Under the pieces are notes generated by a model. That model worked only from the letters and a program-made list of their open reading frames with translations. It made no database searches and had not been told where the DNA came from. DNA of 9,250 nt from Rubrobacter_F sp035642415. GTDB taxonomy: Bacteria; Actinomycetota; Rubrobacteria; Rubrobacterales; Rubrobacteraceae. The stretch covers positions 1 through 9,250 of the forward strand of contig DASQSI010000227.1 in the NCBI GenBank assembly GCA_035642415.1, written 5' to 3'. Position 1 is the first letter of the stretch, and the number at the start of each line of letters is the position of its first letter. Made by a program: the position numbers and the translations under genes. This document shows positions 6,601-9,250 of this stretch, one piece after another.

Positions 6601-6808
6601 CACAGCGTCCTGGCCCCTTTTGCTACGCGTTCATAACGCCTGGGTGCCGACAGGATCTAGAACTTAGTACACCTACCAGCAAGAGTCCCTTAACCAGATC
6701 TTAACGAAGACTTTGTGAACAACTGAGCAGGGCTTGCAAGACGTTCATAAGCTCAGATGAGAATGGGCGTTGTCAACAAACCAGATGCGCTAAGCGAAAG
6801 GGGACGGG

Positions 6809-6901
6809 ATGAACGAGGAGCAGCCGATAGCGCGGCGTCGAAGCTTCCGAGTGACCGCTGGGCGAACTATTAAAACGTTCGACCAGGAGCATATGCGTTG
6901 A
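6809..6901 (+). CDS. Possible 30-residue leader or small protein, first of an overlapping chain
   Basis: This short frame begins MNEEQPIARRRSF and is basic overall, with no membrane segment or known motif. A purine-rich AAAGGGGACGGG precedes its ATG, though the spacing is tight. Its TGA shares one base with the next gene's ATG (TGATG at 6899-6903), and the next gene's ribosome site (AGGAG, 6885-6889) lies inside it. That arrangement is typical of translational coupling and is the main reason to list it. It could be a leader peptide controlling the downstream gene, or simply an untranslated frame that happens to end there. Confidence 0.35.
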   Translation: MNEEQPIARRRSFRVTAGRTIKTFDQEHMR

Positions 6902-7374
6902 TGAGCAGTTCGGTAAGACGATCGTTCTGGCTGATCACCAGGTGCGATGAGCGTCAGATGAGGGTGCTAACCATAAATCTCTGTGGCGACAGGGAAGCCT
7001 TGCCGGTCTTCAGCTTTAAAGAGGAAGCCGAAATGTTCCTCCAGTATGCTGTGGCGGATAAGGGTTGGCTCGTCAGGGAAACCACCACAGGGGAGCTCAT
7101 CTCTGTGCTCTACGGGCCTTGCGCAGGCGTAGAAAGAGTAGCGCTGGACCCTCCGCCGGAGATCTTCGCCGAAGCGATGACCTATCTTGTGAGCTTGCGA
7201 CGCGAAAGATTCGTGCGAGTTCTCATGGGCAAATACGAGAAGATTCCCGGCTGGGAGAGCTTGCAGGAGACGAGCAGAGAAATCGCTATCCCGACTACGC
7301 TATGTGGACTTTCGGCCGCTGAGAGTAGACGCCCGCGAGATAGGAGGTTGATGCGAGCAGTAGGAGGAGAATAA
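6901..7374 (+). CDS. Hypothetical soluble protein, 157 residues
   Basis: I do not recognise the family. The protein is predicted cytoplasmic, with no signal peptide or membrane helix. A mixed alpha/beta core is suggested by RVLTINLCG (about 21-29), then FSFKEEAEMFLQYAVADKGW (about 37-56), RETTTGELISVLYGPCAG (about 59-76) and a helical segment at about 87-112; the last 25 residues are arginine-rich and probably disordered. ATG 6901 is preferred over the adjacent TTG 6898 and the internal ATG 6958 because AGGAG lies 11 bases upstream and it overlaps the previous stop. The TAA overlaps the start of a 37-codon membrane protein gene (TAATG). The F-EEAEMFL and GELISVL-YGPC blocks look like real conserved motifs and would be the parts to use in a homology search. 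Confidence 0.7.
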   Translation: MSSSVRRSFWLITRCDERQMRVLTINLCGDREALPVFSFKEEAEMFLQYAVADKGWLVRETTTGELISVLYGPCAGVERVALDPPPEIFAEAMTYLVSLRRERFVRVLMGKYEKIPGWESLQETSREIAIPTTLCGLSAAESRRPRDRRLMRAVGGE

Positions 7375-7487
7375 TGACTTTGGCCGTCCAGCGGTTCCCT
7401 ATAGAAATAGTGGTTTTGGCCTTCGTGTTCGTGTTCTTGCTGGCAGCCTTCATAGGGATTGTAGTGACGGTCTTCTTTCGCCGGTGA
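7374..7487 (+). CDS. 37-residue single-helix membrane protein
   Basis: A short gene is well supported by its translation signals: AGGAGG at 7362-7367 lies 6 bases before the ATG, and the ATG shares its A with the stop of the preceding gene (TAATG, 7372-7376). The product has a short N-terminal polar part, one long hydrophobic helix (about 11-33, from EIVVLAFVFVFLLAAFIGIV onward) and an FFRR C-terminus, which by the positive-inside rule would place the C-terminus in the cytoplasm. It could be a small regulatory or scaffold subunit; its partner is probably the product of the upstream gene. No named family is recognised. Confidence 0.72.
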   Translation: MTLAVQRFPIEIVVLAFVFVFLLAAFIGIVVTVFFRR

Positions 7488-7544
7488 CTCGAGGACCCTC
7501 CTCCGGCCCTGGCAGGTACCTCGTATTCGGTGGTGCAGAAAACC

Positions 7545-7913
7545 CTAAGGCGTTGCTGGGGGCTCATCGGCGCCTGGTAAGAGAACGGCGACCAAGAGGC
7601 TGATGGCGCCGAACACCGCATGAAGAAGGTCATCTACAAGGTAGTTGTCTTCACCTCCCAGAGGCAGGTCGAACAAGAAAACCAGGGCCAGAACGAACAC
7701 GTCGGCCAACAGGTACAGTGCGCCCATCCCGCCCACCATATAGCGGGTATCCTTGGAGTTTCTCAAGCCGAAGCCTGCATACACGAAGATGCTACCCGTA
7801 GCCAGGTAGAGGACATCCCTCGAGGGGGAAAAGCCCCGTACGTCGAACAGCAGGTTCGTTGCGGCGATCAAGATGAGCGCTATCCCCGCGACCTTGGCAT
7901 AAGCCCGCACCAT
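7545..7913 (-). CDS. DUF4383-like four-helix membrane protein
   Basis: This 122-residue protein has four hydrophobic segments at about 7-23, 34-50, 58-82 and 96-113. Its opening (MVRAYAKVAGIALIL), the central YLATGSIFVYAGFG and the late DNYLVDDLLHAVFGAISLL fit the DUF4383 pattern as I recall it: a start with R-Y-A, and a D-NLLHL-type motif before the last helix. DUF4383 proteins are common in actinobacteria and have no established function. ATG 7913 follows AGGAA with about 10 bases spacing. The perfect palindrome at 7940-7969 lies 27 bases upstream of the start, so this gene is a likely target of whatever binds there. It converges on the small-gene chain ending at 7487. Confidence 0.72.
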   Translation of the reverse strand: MVRAYAKVAGIALILIAATNLLFDVRGFSPSRDVLYLATGSIFVYAGFGLRNSKDTRYMVGGMGALYLLADVFVLALVFLFDLPLGGEDNYLVDDLLHAVFGAISLLVAVLLPGADEPPATP

Positions 7914-7939
7914 CGGCTTATATTCCTACGCGTAAGGGG

Positions 7940-7969
7940 CATATTCTGTAGCATGCGCTACAGAATATG
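7940..7969. promoter_or_regulatory. Perfect 30-base palindrome, probable operator
   Basis: CATATTCTGTAGC (7940-7952) and GCTACAGAATATG (7957-7969) are exact reverse complements separated by ATGC. The element lies between divergent starts at 7913 and 8029. Its core TGTAG-N6-CTACA has the 5-6-5 layout of CRP/FNR-family sites (TGTGA-N6-TCACA) with two changed bases per half, and the plus-strand neighbour encodes the front of a CRP-type protein. Binding by such a regulator, perhaps autoregulation, is inference. No T-run follows, so a terminator is unlikely. Confidence 0.6.
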
Positions 7970-8028
7970 GGGTTACAACGGATAGAAGCGGTGGGGCGGC
8001 AGTAGGTATGGGCAGAAGCTGGCGTTAA

Positions 8029-8247
8029 ATGCCCTTTGAGAAAGAGGAACTTCTCCTCTCCGCGACGTACGTCCTGGAGTCACTGTCCAAGGAGGAGCTA
8101 GAGGAGCTTGCTCGACGAAACCCGGACACCCGCCTGGACCTAGGAGAAATCTTCTTCGCCCCCCAGGAGCGTGGCGAAAAGCTCTTCATACTTAAGGAGG
8201 GCTGGATCCAAATACTGAGGGGACATCACCAGATGTTGGGGCGTTGA
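8029..8247 (+). pseudogene. Truncated CRP/FNR-type cyclic-nucleotide-binding domain
   Basis: The 72 residues match the start of a cNMP-binding regulator: VLESLSKEELEELARR (about 15-30, the opening helix), TRLDLGEIFFAPQERGEKLF (about 34-53) and FILKEGWIQILRG (about 53-65). CRP/FNR proteins are normally about 220 residues, with the rest of the beta-roll, the phosphate-binding cassette, a dimer helix and a C-terminal helix-turn-helix. All of these are missing: the frame stops at 8245-8247 and no other plus-strand frame downstream resumes the domain before the convergent gene at 8330. The ATG follows an in-frame TAA and lacks a good ribosome site. The simplest reading is a gene remnant left by a deletion; a short functional effector-binding protein is less likely. 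Confidence 0.6.
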
Positions 8248-8303
8248 ATAGAGTTGCACCGTTGGAACTGATGTACCGGGATAGCATAGACTTCGGGAAC
8301 CTT

Positions 8304-8327
8304 CCCTCCTTTTGCTGAGGGTTTCTT
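8304..8327 (+). terminator. Possible intrinsic terminator after the truncated regulator
   Basis: CCCTC (8304-8308), an 8-base loop and GAGGG (8317-8321) form a short hairpin followed by TTTCTT (8322-8327) on the plus strand, 57 bases after the stop at 8247. The stem is only 5 pairs, so strength would be modest. If genuine, it is probably the original terminator of the once full-length regulator gene. Confidence 0.4.
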
Positions 8328-8329
8328 GA

Positions 8330-8758
8330 TCATTGTTCTTTTCGGTGGTCCCACTCGTAGGCTACTGTGGCTTCGGCCGCCGCGCCGAGCAAATAGACGC
8401 TTGTGTACACAAAGCCCCCTAGGGGCCAGGAGAGAAAACTTTGGACGAGGTAGGACACCAGCCATGCTCCCCCGATGGCCGCAGCCACGGACAGAAAATG
8501 GAAGCTTCCCCACACGAGGGGGGCTTCGCCGTGGTCTCGATCGAAGTGCTTAGTGACGCCGCCGAAGGCCAATGCCCCGGCTAAAGCGAAGCCTGACACG
8601 GCTCCGACCATGAATGTCAGAGCGGCAACCGCGTTTGGGACTCCACGGGCGTTTGCGAGAACCGCCCCGGAGGTCCAGGTGGCCAGCGTGTAGCCGTAAG
8701 GAGCCGCGCTTGAACCGAGCGTCACACGAAGCCTGTTTCGGTAATGGTTAAGTAGCAT
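8330..8758 (-). CDS. Conserved-looking four-helix membrane protein
   Basis: This 142-residue protein has four hydrophobic segments at about 17-38, 45-66, 83-105 and 111-131. The first helix begins with LGSSAAPYGYTLATWTSGAVL (14-34), a motif I recall from uncharacterised actinobacterial membrane proteins; HFDRDHGEAP (71-80) forms a charged connection, and the tail EWDHRKEQ is polar. There is no catalytic motif and no named family is certain. ATG 8758 follows TAGGGAAA with suitable spacing. The gene reads toward the truncated regulator and ends 82 bases from it. Between it and the downstream-located gap gene on the same strand is a 252-base gap, so it probably has its own promoter. Confidence 0.7.
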   Translation of the reverse strand: MLLNHYRNRLRVTLGSSAAPYGYTLATWTSGAVLANARGVPNAVAALTFMVGAVSGFALAGALAFGGVTKHFDRDHGEAPLVWGSFHFLSVAAAIGGAWLVSYLVQSFLSWPLGGFVYTSVYLLGAAAEATVAYEWDHRKEQ

Positions 8759-9010
8759 TTTGTTTCCCTAGGCCCGCATCTATCCTTGCAAAGGCTCCTA
8801 ACGTTTATCCTCCTCTCGCTTTTATCCCTAGAGGCAGCGGAGCCAAAACGTAGCTCTAAGCCAAACGTCGGTGAAGTAATCCGAGAGGTTGAACAATCCT
8901 TGCTCGCGTAGGCACTAGCGAGGCGGCGCCCCCTTCACATTAGTCTCGGTCGCACAGTTTGGCGCGGTTATAGCGGGCAAACACAGCGAGCCTGCGGCTG
9001 TCTTTCAGAC
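8759..9010. other. 252-base gap between gap and the 8330-8758 gene
   Basis: The minus-strand promoter of the 8758 gene must lie here, but no clear hexamer pair was found. TTTATCC occurs at 8804-8810 and 8821-8827, with a related TATCC at 8781-8785. Just after the gap stop codon, on the minus strand, ACAGC (9001-8997) can pair with GCTGT (8987-8983) and is followed by GTTTG, a weak terminator candidate. A second stem with one bulge (CTCGC-g-TAG with CTA-GCGAG) lies at 8903-8922. A plus-strand 41-codon frame from TTG 8786 has no ribosome site. Confidence 0.4.
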
Positions 9011-9250
9011 CTAGAGCCTTTCCCCAATGAATCGCACCAGGTCCACGGTGCGGCAGGAGTAGCCCCACTCGTTGTCATACCAGCCAAAGACCTTGACCGT
9101 CTTGCCGTGAGACATCGTCAGCTTAGAGTCGAAGATGCAGCTCGCCGGGTTGCCGATGATGTCCGTGCTAACCAGCGGGGCATCGGTATATTGGAGTATG
9201 TCCTTAAGCTCGCCTTCAGAGGCGTGCCTGAAGGTGTCGTTAATCTCCTC
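9011..9250 (-). CDS. gap: Glyceraldehyde-3-phosphate dehydrogenase, C-terminal part (5' end outside window)
   Basis: The last 79 residues of type I NAD(P)-dependent GAPDH are encoded here; the enzyme converts glyceraldehyde 3-phosphate to 1,3-bisphosphoglycerate in cytoplasmic glycolysis and gluconeogenesis. The family's C-terminal hallmarks are all present: EINDTFRHASEGELKDILQY, APLVSTDIIGNPASCIFDS, VKVFGWYDNEWGYSCRTVD and a closing LVRFIGERL before TAG (9013-9011). The NEWGYS motif, whose asparagine contacts the nicotinamide ring, is intact. The catalytic cysteine and the NAD-binding domain lie beyond the window edge. In many bacteria gap is followed by pgk on the same strand; here the next minus-strand gene is an unrelated membrane protein, so gap is the last gene of its transcript. 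Confidence 0.96.
   Translation of the reverse strand, partial: EEINDTFRHASEGELKDILQYTDAPLVSTDIIGNPASCIFDSKLTMSHGKTVKVFGWYDNEWGYSCRTVDLVRFIGERL

Larger units (their letters stand above)
6303..6808. other. 506-base stretch without a clear gene
   Basis: It separates the divergent GH31 gene and the small-gene chain. It holds the probable GH31 promoter (near 6357-6385), two short inverted repeats (6499-6534 and 6568-6600), a doubtful 33-codon minus-strand frame (6491-6592) and, presumably, the promoter of the chain starting at 6809, which I could not identify. Frames on both strands are broken by stops. No tRNA-like, riboswitch-like or insertion-sequence end structure was recognised. Confidence 0.5.

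Noticed and set aside
6863..6881. CGAAC and GTTCG pair resembling a LexA (SOS) box
   Set aside because: The spacing is 9 bases instead of the 4 of the Gram-positive/actinobacterial LexA site, and it lies inside the short chain gene.
8786..8911. Plus-strand 41-codon frame from a TTG
   Set aside because: No ribosome site, a rare start codon and no recognisable motif; it is in the gap between two minus-strand genes.
1..9250. CRISPR arrays, tRNA or rRNA genes, complete insertion sequences, prophage genes
   Set aside because: No regularly spaced repeats, no tRNA T-arm pattern within a cloverleaf, no rRNA-like sequence and no transposase or integrase motif were found on either strand by eye.

Overview
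The window looks like a chromosomal segment of a moderately high-GC bacterium, most likely an actinobacterium of the Rubrobacter type. The reasons are indirect: strong GGAGG-type ribosome sites, frequent AGG arginine and ATA isoleucine codons, a primary-like sigma factor paralogue, a DUF4383-like membrane protein, and an Nramp-like transporter next to PRC-barrel proteins. This assignment comes from recall and composition, not from a search.

Layout. Bases 2-685 hold the 3' part of an RpoD/SigA-family sigma factor, followed by a stem-loop and a four-helix membrane protein (795-1316). Bases 1583-3894 form a tight four-gene operon: a small lipoprotein, an Nramp-like transporter and two tandem PRC-barrel-like proteins. 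Two of its junctions are 4-base overlaps. Converging on it is a long minus-strand gene (3972-6302) for a YicI-like GH31 alpha-glycosidase. It keeps both catalytic aspartates but departs from YicI at several sugar-pocket positions.

A roughly 500-base stretch without a clear gene follows. It holds two short inverted repeats and a doubtful 33-codon zinc-knuckle reading frame. Next comes a chain of three small plus-strand genes (6809-7487) joined by TGATG and TAATG overlaps, ending in a 37-residue single-helix membrane protein that is easily missed because of its size.

Bases 7545-8247 contain a divergent pair: a DUF4383-like membrane protein on the minus strand and a truncated CRP/FNR-type cyclic-nucleotide-binding domain on the plus strand. 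Between them lies a perfect 30-base palindrome with 13-base arms, whose core has the spacing of a CRP-family operator. The window ends with a minus-strand four-helix membrane protein (8330-8758) and the C-terminal part of glyceraldehyde-3-phosphate dehydrogenase (9011-9250, minus strand).

Functionally this is a mosaic of small units: a sigma factor, a probable metal-ion transport operon, a single glycosidase, small membrane proteins, and a glycolytic gene at the edge. No mobile element, CRISPR array or RNA gene is clearly visible. The least explained items are the palindrome, the lipoprotein/Nramp-like/PRC operon with its altered metal motifs, and the overlapping small-gene chain.
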